From NCBI GenBank assembly GCA_019636675.1, contig JAHBXC010000004.1, forward strand, positions 62,001 to 126,000: a stretch of 64,000 bases of DNA. The letters run 5' to 3'. Positions 8,314 to 16,061 of this stretch are shown one piece after another; position 1 is the first letter of the stretch; every line of letters begins with the position of its first letter. The notes under the pieces are model-generated. The model had not been told where the DNA came from and did no database searches. It saw only the letters and a program-made list of their open reading frames with translations. Origin of the DNA: Phycisphaeraceae bacterium. Lineage in GTDB: Bacteria > Planctomycetota > Phycisphaerae > Phycisphaerales > UBA1924. Position numbers and translations under genes: made by a program.

Positions 8314-9789
8314 ATGTACCAGACACTTCTCACACGCCGCTATCTGACGAGCAAGGTGATGCCGCTGCTGGCGGTGCTCGCGGTGGCGCTGTGCACCGCG
8401 ATGGTGCTGATCGTGTGGTCGGTCATGGGCGGGTTTCTGGCGATGCTGCTGCGCTCGGGTGGCACGCTGTTCGGCGATGTCACTATCGGGGGCTCGGTCA
8501 CCGGCTTCGCGTACTACGAGGAGCTGATCGAAGACCTGGTGAACGACCCGGCGATCCTGGCGGCCACGCCCATCCTCGAAGCGCCGGCGCTCATGGCGAC
8601 CCCCCGCGACGATCTGACCCATCTGGTCAAGATGATCGGCATCGACGCGCAGACCTACGACGCGGTGACCGGCTACGCGGGCGCGATCTACTGGAAGCCC
8701 CTCGACCAGCCCGGCCCCAAGGACAAGGAAGGCGACGACCCGCGCCTGTGGGTGAACCCGCAGCTCGAGCGCGACGCGCTGGCGATGACGACCGTCGACC
8801 CGCGCACCAACGAACCCGTGCCTGCGGTCGTCCTGGGCATCCACGTCGCGGGCGTCAATCGCTGGAACCCCGACGGGCTGTTCTACGAGCAGATGTGGCT
8901 GCGCATGGGCGGGGATTCCGTGACGATCAGCGTGCTGCCGATCAGCCAGAGCGGGGCGGCGATCGATGTGCAGGCGCGGTCCTTCCCGGTCGTGAACCAG
9001 TTCCAGAGCGGGCTGTACGAGATCGACGCGAACACGGTGCTCGTGCGCCTCGACGCGCTGCAGGAGATGCTGCGCATGGGCAGGGCGTCGCGCGTGGAGG
9101 CGGCGCCGGACGAGCCGTGGGGCGCGATCGCCCCGCCGCGCGTGGTCGGGAGCGACCCGCCTCGCGTGACGAGCGTGATGATCAAGGCGGCGCCCGGGGT
9201 GAGCGCCGTCGACGCGCGCCTCGCCGCCCAGCGGATCTACGACGCGTTCGCCGATCGACGCGCCGGCCAGGTCCCGCGCAACCTGAGCATCAAGACCTGG
9301 GACGAGCGCCCCGGCATCGCGACTTTCATCGCGGCGGTCCGCAAAGAGATCACCCTCGTCCTCACGCTCTTCGGGTTCATCTCGCTCACCGCGGTGTTCC
9401 TCGTCTTCGCGATCTTCTGGTCGATCGTCAGCGAGAAAACCAAGGACATCGGCGTGCTGCGCGCCATCGGCGCCAGCCGGGGCGGCGTCGCCGGGCTGTT
9501 CCTGCTCTACGGCGCGATGATCGGCGTCGTCGGCTCGATCCTGGGGGGCGTCATCGCCGCCGTCATCGTGCTCAACATCAACCCCATCCACGATTTCCTG
9601 GGCAACGCGTTCGGCGTCCAGGTCTGGGACCCTGCGATCTACCACTTCCCGAAGATCCCGAGCGAACTCAATCCCGAGAAGGTCGTCATCGTGCTCGTCA
9701 GCGGCGTGATCGCGAGCGTGCTGGGCGCGCTCGCGCCGGCGCTCAAGGCCGCCAACATGGACCCCGTTCGCGCGCTGAGGTTCGAGTGA
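8314..9789 (+). CDS. lolC: LolC/LolE-type ABC transporter permease (FtsX family)
   Basis: Permease of an ABC system of the LolCDE/MacB type; in the Lol pathway such permeases extract lipoproteins from the inner membrane. It has 491 residues: an N-terminal membrane helix (MPLLAVLAVALCTAMVLIVW), a large periplasmic domain (about residues 45-340), then three C-terminal helices within the FtsX domain (ITLVLTLFGFISLTAVFLVF; GLFLLYGAMIGVVGSILGG; VIVLVSGVIASVLGALAPAL) ending in the usual ANMDPVRALRFE. Start ATG at 8314; a TACCAT hexamer lies 14 nt upstream and there is no clear Shine-Dalgarno. Its stop overlaps lolD by 4 nt. Substrate cannot be deduced; the lipoproteins encoded nearby make the Lol role reasonable. 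Confidence 0.85.
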   Translation: MYQTLLTRRYLTSKVMPLLAVLAVALCTAMVLIVWSVMGGFLAMLLRSGGTLFGDVTIGGSVTGFAYYEELIEDLVNDPAILAATPILEAPALMATPRDDLTHLVKMIGIDAQTYDAVTGYAGAIYWKPLDQPGPKDKEGDDPRLWVNPQLERDALAMTTVDPRTNEPVPAVVLGIHVAGVNRWNPDGLFYEQMWLRMGGDSVTISVLPISQSGAAIDVQARSFPVVNQFQSGLYEIDANTVLVRLDALQEMLRMGRASRVEAAPDEPWGAIAPPRVVGSDPPRVTSVMIKAAPGVSAVDARLAAQRIYDAFADRRAGQVPRNLSIKTWDERPGIATFIAAVRKEITLVLTLFGFISLTAVFLVFAIFWSIVSEKTKDIGVLRAIGASRGGVAGLFLLYGAMIGVVGSILGGVIAAVIVLNINPIHDFLGNAFGVQVWDPAIYHFPKIPSELNPEKVVIVLVSGVIASVLGALAPALKAANMDPVRALRFE

Positions 9790-10514
9790 CGACCACCGCC
9801 GCACAACCCGGCGCAGCGCACGCCCGCGCGACCGAAACCCTCATCGCGGCGCGCGATGTCCACAAGACCTATCGCCTGGGCAGGGTCGATGTGCCCGTGC
9901 TCCACGGCGCGACGCTCGAGGTCGCGCGCGGCGAGTGGGTCGCTGTTCTGGGCGCGTCCGGCTCGGGCAAGTCCACCATGCTCCACCTGCTGGGCGGGCT
10001 CGACCGGCCCGACAAGGGCAAGGGCGATGTCGTGTTCGAGAACCGCTCGCTCGCGTCGCTCTCGCGGCGGGCGCTCGACCGCTTCCGCGCGCGCGAGGTC
10101 GGTTTCGTCTTCCAGTTCTACCACCTGCTGCCCGAGCTCTCGGTGCTCGACAACGTGCTCGTCGCCGCGATGGCCGCACGCGCCGACCTCGGCCAGGCCC
10201 GCGCCCGCGCCAAGACGCTGCTCGACGCGTTCGGGCTCAAGGACCGCCTCTCCCACCGCCCCGTTGAACTCTCGGGCGGCGAGCGCCAGCGCGTCGCGAT
10301 CGCCCGCGCCCTCGTCAACGACCCGAAGGTGCTCCTCGCCGACGAGCCCACCGGCAACCTCGACCGCGTCACGGGCGATTCCATCCTCGACGCGATCACG
10401 GGCCTCCGCTCCGACCTGAACCAGACCATCGTCATGGTGACGCACGACGAGCAGGTCGCGGCCCGCGCCGACCGGATCGTCCGCCTCGCCGACGGACGCG
10501 TGGTGGAAGAGTAA
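9786..10514 (+). CDS. lolD: ABC transporter ATP-binding protein, LolD type
   Basis: ATPase partner of the preceding permease. It has 242 residues with Walker A GASGSGKST, Q-loop FVFQFYHLLPELSVLDN (the FYHLLPE wording is typical of LolD/MacB), signature LSGGERQRVAIARAL, Walker B VLLADEPTGNLD and the switch His in MVTHDE. The GTG at 9786 overlaps the lolC stop in a GTGA, which fixes the start and indicates translational coupling. The stop TAA runs straight into a TTCACCGCGGAAGG repeat. Confidence 0.93.
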   Translation: MTTTAAQPGAAHARATETLIAARDVHKTYRLGRVDVPVLHGATLEVARGEWVAVLGASGSGKSTMLHLLGGLDRPDKGKGDVVFENRSLASLSRRALDRFRAREVGFVFQFYHLLPELSVLDNVLVAAMAARADLGQARARAKTLLDAFGLKDRLSHRPVELSGGERQRVAIARALVNDPKVLLADEPTGNLDRVTGDSILDAITGLRSDLNQTIVMVTHDEQVAARADRIVRLADGRVVEE

Positions 10515-10545
10515 AGGGTTCACCGCGGAAGGGGGAGAATCAGTG
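10515..10545. repeat. Dispersed 'TTCACCGCGGAGG' repeat fragment
   Basis: AAGGGTTCACCGCGGAAGGG directly follows the lolD stop. It is the reverse orientation of the CTGCGGTGAATCTCT motif at 12505-12550, 13371-13412 and 26961-27003, and matches the copy read as FTAEGG in ftsW. A short partial copy (GGCGGTGAATCTC) lies at 10749-10761 in front of purH. Confidence 0.65.
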
Positions 10546-10550
10546 GATGG

Positions 10551-10715
10551 GGGTGGCGTGGTGCACGCGCAGCGGGCGCCACGAACAGTGAATTTCCACA
10601 ACACGGCGGTGCCATCACACGAGCGCAGCGAGTGTGATGCGGTCTGGATGTGATCGTCGCCCCCTCGGGAGTCTCCACCCGCCGTGGCGCCCGCTGCGCG
10701 TGCACCACGCCACCC
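10551..10715. repeat. 165-bp element with perfect 33-bp terminal inverted repeats, copy 1
   Basis: The left arm 10551-10583 (starting GGGTGGCGTGGTGCACGCGC) is exactly the reverse complement of the right arm 10683-10715. The 99-bp interior contains a smaller hairpin, CATCACAC ... GTGTGATG, around a GAGCGCAGCGA loop. A second copy of identical length with the same arms lies at 13196-13360. No coding potential and no clear target-site duplication are seen. It has the build of a MITE or a large palindromic repeat. It fills most of the 275-bp gap between lolD and purH. Confidence 0.85.
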
Positions 10716-10789
10716 CGCCCCGTCTTTCTCCCGACCCCCGGGCGCCCGGCGGTGAATCTCCCCTCCCGGGGGCCTATCTTGAACGCGCC

Positions 10790-12391
10790 ATGCCAGACCT
10801 TGTCCCCATCCGCCGCGCGCTCGTCTCGGTCTCCGACAAGACCGATCTCATCCCCTTCGCCAAGGCCCTCGCGGCCCGGGGGGTGGAGATCATCTCGACC
10901 GGGGGGACCGCCCGCGCCCTCGCCGAAGCCGGCATCGCGGTCGTGCCCATCGACAAGGTCACCGGCTTCCCCGAGATCATGGACGGGCGCGTCAAGACCC
11001 TGCACCCCAAGGTCCACGGCGCCCTCCTGGCGGTCCGCGAAGACCCGGCCCACGCCAAGGCGATGGCCGAGCACGCCATCGCGCCCATCGACCTCGTGTG
11101 CGTGAACCTCTACCCCTTCGAGCGCGTCGTCAGCGACCCGAAGGTCAGCCAGCACGACGCGATCGAGAACATCGACATCGGCGGGCCGAGCATGCTGCGC
11201 TCCGCCGCCAAGAACTTCCAGTATGTGACGGTCGTCCCCAACCCGCGCCACTACGACCGGATCATCAGCGAACTCGACGCGAACGACGGCGCAACCACGC
11301 TGAACACCCGGGCGGAACTCGCGGCGGCGGTCTTCGCGCGCACCGCGGAGTACGACGCCGCGATCGCCGCGTTCCTCGGTCGGCGCGCGCCCGGGGGCTT
11401 CCCCGACGCGCTGCGCATGGCTTTCACCAAGGTCGAAGACCTGCGCTACGGCGAGAACCCCCACCAGGACGCGTCGCTCTACCGCGATCCCTCCAGCACC
11501 GGGCCAACCATCGTCAACGCGCGCCAGCTCCACGGCAAGCAGCTCTCGTACAACAACATCGCCGACGCCAGCGCCGCGCTCGAACTCGTCAAGGACCTGC
11601 GCCGGCTCGACGACACGCGCATCGGCGCGTCGATCATCAAGCACAAGAACCCCTGCGGCGCGGGCGTCGCCAGCACGGCGCGCGACGCGGTCGAGGTCGC
11701 GCTCAAGGGCGACCCGGTCGCTGCGTACGGCGGCATCCTGGCCCTCAACCGCGCGATGGACGAGGACGCCGCGCGCTTCCTCGTGCAGGAGGCGGTGTTC
11801 CTGGAGGTGATCGTCGCCGCGGAGTTCGACGAGGGCGCGCTCTCGCTGCTGCGCGACAAGTGGGCCAATGTGCGCCTGCTGGCGACCGGCGAGCGCGCCG
11901 GGTCGTCGGCGCGCAAGCTCGACATGCGCTCGATCCCGGGCGGGATGCTGGTGCAGGACCGCGACAGCCGGCTGGCGAGCCCCGAGCAGTGGACGCACGC
12001 CGCCGGCCCCGAGCCCACTGCCGAGCGCCTCCTTCAGGCGGGCGTGGTGTGGACGATCTGCAAGCACCTGATGAGCAACGCGGTGGCGATCGGCGGCGTG
12101 GAGATCGACCGCCCGCGCCTCGTGCGTTTGTTCGGCGCCGGCGCCGGGCAGATGGACCGCATGACCTCGTGCCGCCTCGCCGTCGAGAAGGCCGGCGACC
12201 TGGCGCAGGGCGCCATCGCGAGCTCCGACGCGTTCTTCCCCTTCAAGGACGGACCCCAAATCCTCATCGACGCCGGCGTGACCATGCTCGTCCACCCCGG
12301 CGGCAGCAAACGCGACGACGAGACCTTCTCGCTCTGCGCCGAGCGCGGCGTGACCTGCATGACGACAGGGGTCCGCCACTTCAGGCACTAA
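10790..12391 (+). CDS. purH: Bifunctional AICAR formyltransferase / IMP cyclohydrolase
   Basis: Last two steps of purine synthesis: formylation of AICAR with 10-formyl-tetrahydrofolate and ring closure to IMP. It has 533 residues. The N-terminal MGS-fold cyclohydrolase domain (RALVSVSDKTDLIPFAKAL, STGGTARAL, GFPEIMDGRVKTLHPKVHG) is followed by the transformylase domain with the catalytic KHKNPCG segment (Lys284, His285), the RYGENPHQ box and the C-terminal FPFKDGPQ/HPGGSKRDDE region. The ATG at 10790 begins the conserved domain. No Shine-Dalgarno is present; TATCTT (10775-10780) ends 9 nt upstream. A GAAGGCACGGGGC repeat follows two bases into the stop. Confidence 0.96.
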   Translation: MPDLVPIRRALVSVSDKTDLIPFAKALAARGVEIISTGGTARALAEAGIAVVPIDKVTGFPEIMDGRVKTLHPKVHGALLAVREDPAHAKAMAEHAIAPIDLVCVNLYPFERVVSDPKVSQHDAIENIDIGGPSMLRSAAKNFQYVTVVPNPRHYDRIISELDANDGATTLNTRAELAAAVFARTAEYDAAIAAFLGRRAPGGFPDALRMAFTKVEDLRYGENPHQDASLYRDPSSTGPTIVNARQLHGKQLSYNNIADASAALELVKDLRRLDDTRIGASIIKHKNPCGAGVASTARDAVEVALKGDPVAAYGGILALNRAMDEDAARFLVQEAVFLEVIVAAEFDEGALSLLRDKWANVRLLATGERAGSSARKLDMRSIPGGMLVQDRDSRLASPEQWTHAAGPEPTAERLLQAGVVWTICKHLMSNAVAIGGVEIDRPRLVRLFGAGAGQMDRMTSCRLAVEKAGDLAQGAIASSDAFFPFKDGPQILIDAGVTMLVHPGGSKRDDETFSLCAERGVTCMTTGVRHFRH

Positions 12392-12464
12392 GAAGGCACG
12401 GGGCATGGGGCACGAGGCACAAGGGAGGGAGTAGGGAATAGGGAGCGGGGAGCAGGAGGATGCG
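12391..12464. repeat. Composite of 'GGCACGGGGCAC' and 'GGGAGCAGG' repeats
   Basis: The purH stop is followed by GAAGGCACGGGGCATGGGGC, then by GGGAGGGAGTAGGGAATAGG and GGAGCGGGGAGCAGGAGG. The same GAAGGCACG wording begins directly after the FabZ-like gene's stop at 25501, so the module seems to sit at gene ends. Confidence 0.75.
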
Positions 12465-12504
12465 TGCGCCGCGCGGCGCGCCACCCCCTCCACTCTTTCT
12501 TCTT

Positions 12505-12550
12505 CTTCCCCTCCGCGTCCTCTGCGACCTCTGCGGTGAATCTCTCTCTT
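12505..12550. repeat. Dispersed 'CTCTGCGACCTCTGCGGTGAA' repeat
   Basis: CTCCGCGTCCTCTGCGACCT, then CTGCGGTGAATCTCT, just upstream of ribE. It contains an internal near-duplication of the (GCG)(A/T)CCTCTG unit. Copies with the same layout lie at 13371-13412 and 26961-27003. Such 'CCGCGGAGGACGCGGAG' repeats are familiar from many environmental genomes (general knowledge, not checked here). Confidence 0.7.
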
Positions 12551-12567
12551 GCGGCCTACTCTCAGGC

Positions 12568-13182
12568 ATGTTTACAGGACTCGTCCAGGCGGTCGGCCAG
12601 ATCGCGTCGATTGAAGAGCGTCCGTTCGGCGTCCGCCTCGTCGTCGACGCGCACCGCTGGGATCACGCGCCCGAACTCGGCGAATCCATCAGCGTCAGCG
12701 GCGTGTGCCTGACCCTCGCAGAACACCCGGGGCCGAAGGGCAACGCGGCGCTCGCGTTCGATGTCGTCGCCGAGACGCTCGCGAAGACGAAACTCGGCGC
12801 ACTGCGCACCGGCAGCGGCGTGAACCTCGAGCGCGCGTGCCGCCCGAACGACCTGCTGGGCGGGCACATCGTGCAGGGCCATGTCGACGGCGTGGCGACG
12901 GTCACGATGGTCAACGACGACCCGACCGACTGGCGCGTGCGCGTCGAGCCACCCCCCGACCTGATGGAGTTCACGGCGCCCAAGGGCTCGATCTGCATCG
13001 ACGGCGTGTCCTTGACGATCGCGGCGCTGACGCCGGCGCATGTCGAGGTGGCGCTCATCCCCACCACGCTCGAGAAGACCACGCTGCACGCCCTGCGCGA
13101 GGGCGACCGCGTGAACCTCGAGATGGACGCGGTCGGCAAGCAGGTGGTGCATTGGCTGAAAAACTGGGGGAGTAGGCAATAG
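12568..13182 (+). CDS. ribE: Riboflavin synthase, alpha chain
   Basis: Dismutates two 6,7-dimethyl-8-ribityllumazine molecules to riboflavin. The 204 residues show the two tandem lumazine-binding barrels: MFTGLVQAVGQI ... GESISVSGVCLTL ... DVVAETLAKT, then GGHIVQGHVDGVATV ... KGSICIDGVSLTI ... HVEVALIPTTLEKTTL. The starting MFTGLV is the usual N-terminus and fixes ATG 12568. There is no Shine-Dalgarno; TACTCT (12557-12562) ends 5 nt before the ATG. The last residues (NWGSRQ) and the stop TAG come from a G-rich repeat (GGGGGAGTAGGCAATAGG). No FMN riboswitch is present upstream, and ribA/ribD/ribH are not adjacent. Confidence 0.95.
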   Translation: MFTGLVQAVGQIASIEERPFGVRLVVDAHRWDHAPELGESISVSGVCLTLAEHPGPKGNAALAFDVVAETLAKTKLGALRTGSGVNLERACRPNDLLGGHIVQGHVDGVATVTMVNDDPTDWRVRVEPPPDLMEFTAPKGSICIDGVSLTIAALTPAHVEVALIPTTLEKTTLHALREGDRVNLEMDAVGKQVVHWLKNWGSRQ

Positions 13183-13195
13183 GCAATGGGCAAGA
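13164..13195. repeat. G-rich dispersed repeat at the ribE end
   Basis: GGGGGAGTAGGCAATAGGCA, then ATGGGCAAGA. It supplies the last codons and stop of ribE and abuts the second 165-bp element. Confidence 0.65.
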
Positions 13196-13360
13196 GGGTG
13201 GCGTGGTGCACGCGCAGCGGGCGCCACGATCAGTGAATTTCCACAACAAAACGGTGCCATCACACGAGCGAAGCGAGTGTGATGCGAGCTGATTGTGATC
13301 GTCTCCCCCTCGGGAATGTCCACCCGCCGTGGCGCCCGCTGCGCGTGCACCACGCCACCC
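13196..13360. repeat. 165-bp element with perfect 33-bp terminal inverted repeats, copy 2
   Basis: Arms at 13196-13228 and 13328-13360 are identical to those of 10551-10715, and the total length is the same. The interior differs at roughly one base in ten, with both copies keeping CAGTGAATTTCCACAACA, the CATCACAC/GTGTGATG hairpin and CTCGGGA. This pattern (arms identical, interior drifting) suggests a recent common origin with selection or gene conversion on the arms. Confidence 0.85.
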
Positions 13361-13370
13361 CCACTCTTTC

Positions 13371-13412
13371 TCCCCCTCCGCGACCTCTGCGACCTCCGCG
13401 GTGAATCTCTTC
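13371..13412. repeat. Dispersed 'CCTCTGCGACCTCCGCGGTGAA' repeat at the murG end
   Basis: CTCCGCGACCTCTGCGACCT, then CCGCGGTGAATCTCTTC, ending at the murG stop codon (complement of TCA, 13411-13413). On the murG strand the repeat begins one base into the stop. Confidence 0.7.
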
Positions 13413-14514
13413 ACTCCGCGAGATTTGCGGCGACGGTCGAGGCGCCGTCGGTGGGCGCGAGCGCCATCAGGGCGTCGCGCATCGCGTCGCGTCTGGACGG
13501 ATCGAGCATGAGCGAGCCGAGCGTGTCGCGCAGCGCAGGGAGGTTCTTCATCGCGTCGACGTGATCCGTCAGGGTCACGGCGCCGCCGGCCTCGACGAGG
13601 GACTGCGCGTTCTTTTTCTGGTGCTCGTCGGCGTGGTACGGGTACGGCAGGAACACGGCCGGCGTCGCTGTGCCGAGGACCTCGGCGACTGTCCCGGCGC
13701 CGCTGCGGCAGACGGCGAGATCCGCGGCGTTCCACGCGTGGCCCATCTCGTCGCAGAACGGCACGACGAGCGCGCGGACCTTCGCGCTCGTGTACGCGTC
13801 GCGGAGTGCGCGCAGGTGCTCGTCGCCGCCATCCTTTGATGGCCCGGCCTGGTGATAGACCTGCCAGCCCTCGAACAGCGCCGCGTCGCGCTCGACGAGG
13901 GCGCGCATCGCGTCGTTGACCGTGCCGGCGCCCTGCGAGCCGCCCGAGACGAAAAGGGTGCGCAGGTTCGCATCGAGCCCGAGCGCACGGCGCGAGTCGG
14001 CGCGCGACGCGCCGACGAGGATCGATCGGCGCAGCAGCGGGCCGACGCGCTGCCAGCCCCGCGGCACGCGCGGGCCGTCGGCGGCGGTGAAGACTCGCTG
14101 CGCGAATCGGTCCACGAAGCGGTTGGCCTTGCCCGGCTCGGCGTCGAGGTTCACGAGCGTCACGGGGACGCGCAGCGCGCGGGCTGCGAGCACCGCGGGC
14201 GGGCAGACGAACCCCCCCATCGCGACCATGGACACCTTCCCGTGCTTCGCGCGGATTCGGAGCTGCTCGCGCGTCATCCGGAACGAAGCGCGGAAGTTCC
14301 TCGCGAAGGCGAGCGGGGCCTTGCGCGTCGGCGGGGTGGCCGGGAGCGCCGTGAATGCGACCTCGGCCCTGCTGAGAATCTGCTGGTCGATCGGGCGCGC
14401 CGAGCAGAGGAAGAGGGTGTGCCATTCTGGCGGCAGACGCTCGGCGATCGCGAGGGCCGGGTAGAGGTGGCCGCCAGTGCCACCTCCGGCGAACACCACG
14501 ATGCGATCGCTCAC
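13411..14514 (-). CDS. murG: UDP-GlcNAc:lipid I N-acetylglucosaminyltransferase MurG
   Basis: Adds GlcNAc to undecaprenyl-PP-MurNAc-pentapeptide to make lipid II on the cytoplasmic face. The 367 residues carry the GGGTGGHLYPALAIAERL nucleotide loop at the N-terminus, VAMGGFVCPPAVLAARAL, the second-domain VSGGSQGAGTVNDAM, the donor-binding AVCRSGAGTVAEVLGTATPAVFLPYPYHADEHQ with the expected Glu, and NAQSLVEAGGA. Start GTG (complement of 14512-14514) overlaps the ftsW stop in GTGA, so the two are coupled. Presence of ftsW and murG supports peptidoglycan synthesis in this planctomycete. The stop lies in a dispersed repeat. Confidence 0.94.
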   Translation of the reverse strand: MSDRIVVFAGGGTGGHLYPALAIAERLPPEWHTLFLCSARPIDQQILSRAEVAFTALPATPPTRKAPLAFARNFRASFRMTREQLRIRAKHGKVSMVAMGGFVCPPAVLAARALRVPVTLVNLDAEPGKANRFVDRFAQRVFTAADGPRVPRGWQRVGPLLRRSILVGASRADSRRALGLDANLRTLFVSGGSQGAGTVNDAMRALVERDAALFEGWQVYHQAGPSKDGGDEHLRALRDAYTSAKVRALVVPFCDEMGHAWNAADLAVCRSGAGTVAEVLGTATPAVFLPYPYHADEHQKKNAQSLVEAGGAVTLTDHVDAMKNLPALRDTLGSLMLDPSRRDAMRDALMALAPTDGASTVAANLAE

Positions 14515-15800
14515 GACGCGACCCGACGGGCGCGCGCGTCGGCGCGATGGATGGTGATCAGGGGCGGCTCCGGCTCGCTCGTCTCCTGCTCCCTGCTGCC
14601 AACTCCCTGCTGGCTTTGCCCCCCTTCTGCGGTGAACAGGATCGGCTCGGCAGTGTCGAAGGTCATGCGCCGGTCGAGCGCGATGAGCAGCCCCAGGCAC
14701 GACGCGGTGAGGATCCATCCGGTGCCGCCTGCCGAGAGCAGGGGCAGCGCGATGCCCTTCGTGGGCGCGACGCCGGTCACAACGGCGACATTGATCGCGG
14801 CCTGCAGGCAGATCGTCAGCAGCACGCCGAGTGCGAGCAGTCTGGCCGCGGCGCCCTCGGCTGTGCGGCGCGGGAGGCGGCGCAGGATCGACAGCCCGCT
14901 CCACAGCAGCATCAGGTAGAGCGACAGCACGAGGGCGGCGCCCACGACGCCAAGTTCCTCGCAGATCACGGCGAAGAGGAAGTCGGTGCGCTGCTCGGGC
15001 AGGTAGCCGAATTTCTGAAGCCCGAATCCCAGCCCTCGCCCGAAGCCCTCGCCCCCGGCGACGGTGACCATCGACTGGATCATGTGGTAGCCGGTCCCCT
15101 GCGGGTCGGCGTAGGGGTCGAGGAAGGTCAGCAGGCGCGTCACGCGATAGGGGCTGGTGATCAGCGCGACGCCAAGGCCGGCGAGCGCGAAGGGGACGAA
15201 GAGCGCAAGATGCCAGATGCGCGCGCCCGCCGCGACGACCATCAAGCCTGCGACGGCGAGCATCAGCACGCCGGTGCCCATGTCTTCCTTGATGACGAGC
15301 CCGGCGAGGAGCCCGATGGGGATCAGCGCCACGAGTAGACGGGGGAAGCGCCGGATGCGCTCGCCCTGCCAGGCCAGGTGCACCGCGAGGAGGAGGACGA
15401 GCCCCCACTTGGCGAACTCGGAGGGCTGGGCGCTGCCGAAGACCGGGACGCGCACCCAGCGATGGGCGCCGTTGACCTCGCGACCCAGGCCCGGGATATA
15501 GACCAGCAGGAGCATGCCCACCAGCGCAACGGTGGCCAGCACGGTGATCCGGTGGACCGGCGCCCCGATGGGCGAGCCCATCGCGCCGATCGGCAGGAGG
15601 CGCTCGATGGGCAGCAGCGCGCAGACCGTCATGCACGCGAGCGCCACCAGCATGTGGATCGCCGAGGTGCTGGTCACCACCGACGCGAAAGTGACGGCGG
15701 CGTCGGATCGGACCGACATCTCGGCCGATTTGACCATCACGGCGCCCAGGCAGAGCAGGCACAGCGTGGCGATCGCGATGACATGACCAGAGCGCAACAT
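14511..15800 (-). CDS. ftsW: FtsW/RodA-family (SEDS) peptidoglycan polymerase
   Basis: Membrane glycosyltransferase of division or elongation, polymerising lipid II. It has 429 residues and about ten membrane segments. SEDS hallmarks are GAHRWVRVPVFGSAQPSEFAKW, IKEDMGTG, PYRVTRLLTFLDPYADPQGTGYH, the LGFGLQKFGYLPEQRTDFLFAVICEELG block and LPLLSAGGTG. FtsW is preferred over RodA because murG follows with a 4-nt overlap. Residues about 388-406 (FTAEGGQSQQGVGSREQETS) are not SEDS sequence. They translate a composite of the dispersed TTCACCGC(A/G)GAAGG and GGGAGCAGG repeats, so a repeat has been absorbed in frame near the C-terminus (see finding). Confidence 0.93.
   Translation of the reverse strand: MLRSGHVIAIATLCLLCLGAVMVKSAEMSVRSDAAVTFASVVTSTSAIHMLVALACMTVCALLPIERLLPIGAMGSPIGAPVHRITVLATVALVGMLLLVYIPGLGREVNGAHRWVRVPVFGSAQPSEFAKWGLVLLLAVHLAWQGERIRRFPRLLVALIPIGLLAGLVIKEDMGTGVLMLAVAGLMVVAAGARIWHLALFVPFALAGLGVALITSPYRVTRLLTFLDPYADPQGTGYHMIQSMVTVAGGEGFGRGLGFGLQKFGYLPEQRTDFLFAVICEELGVVGAALVLSLYLMLLWSGLSILRRLPRRTAEGAAARLLALGVLLTICLQAAINVAVVTGVAPTKGIALPLLSAGGTGWILTASCLGLLIALDRRMTFDTAEPILFTAEGGQSQQGVGSREQETSEPEPPLITIHRADARARRVAS
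14582..14638. repeat. Composite dispersed repeat inside the ftsW coding region
   Basis: On the plus strand CTGCTCCCTGCTGCCAACTC and TTCTGCGGTGAACAGG match the two repeat families seen in neighbouring intergenic regions. Read on the ftsW strand, the frame stays open through both. It encodes a hydrophilic stretch in the cytoplasmic tail. Confidence 0.75.
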
Positions 15801-15824
15801 GGCGTGCGTGTTCTATCGGCTCGG

Positions 15825-15862
15825 GGAGGGCACGCGGCACAAGGCGCGGGGGCAAAAGGCCC
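15825..15862. repeat. 'GGCACGCGGCACAAGG' dispersed repeat
   Basis: GAGGGCACGCGGCACAAGGC, then GCGGGGGCAAAAGG, lies in the 261-bp divergent gap between ftsW and the PQQ lipoprotein gene. It is related to the modules at 12391 and 25501. The remainder of the gap shows no gene; it must contain the start signals for both flanking genes, which I could not assign. Confidence 0.55.
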
Positions 15863-16061
15863 CGGCGACGCGCCGGGCGCGAGATCGCGTCGTTCCGCAG
15901 GGCGAACACTTCGCCCCCCGGGGCGGCGCCCGGCTTGACCCCCTGCGCGCCCGGCTCGATACTCCGCAACCCGACGACGACCTTCTGCGAACCGGCACAC
16001 CCGACCATCCCCCGGAAAGCCCCAGCACGGCCAGCCACGCCCGTTTCGCTCGAACACCGAT

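Noticed and set aside
12392..12567. FMN riboswitch before ribE
   Set aside because: The region consists of dispersed repeats only; the conserved RFN core (AGGGAYA ... GGTGA pattern with paired arms) is not there.
10551..13360. A CRISPR array or an insertion sequence
   Set aside because: The repeats are two, 2.6 kb apart, palindromic and without regular spacers; no transposase or cas gene is present.
14582..14638. Sequencing error or frameshift at the ftsW end
   Set aside because: The frame stays open through the repeat, and the stop overlaps murG by 4 nt in the normal coupled manner.
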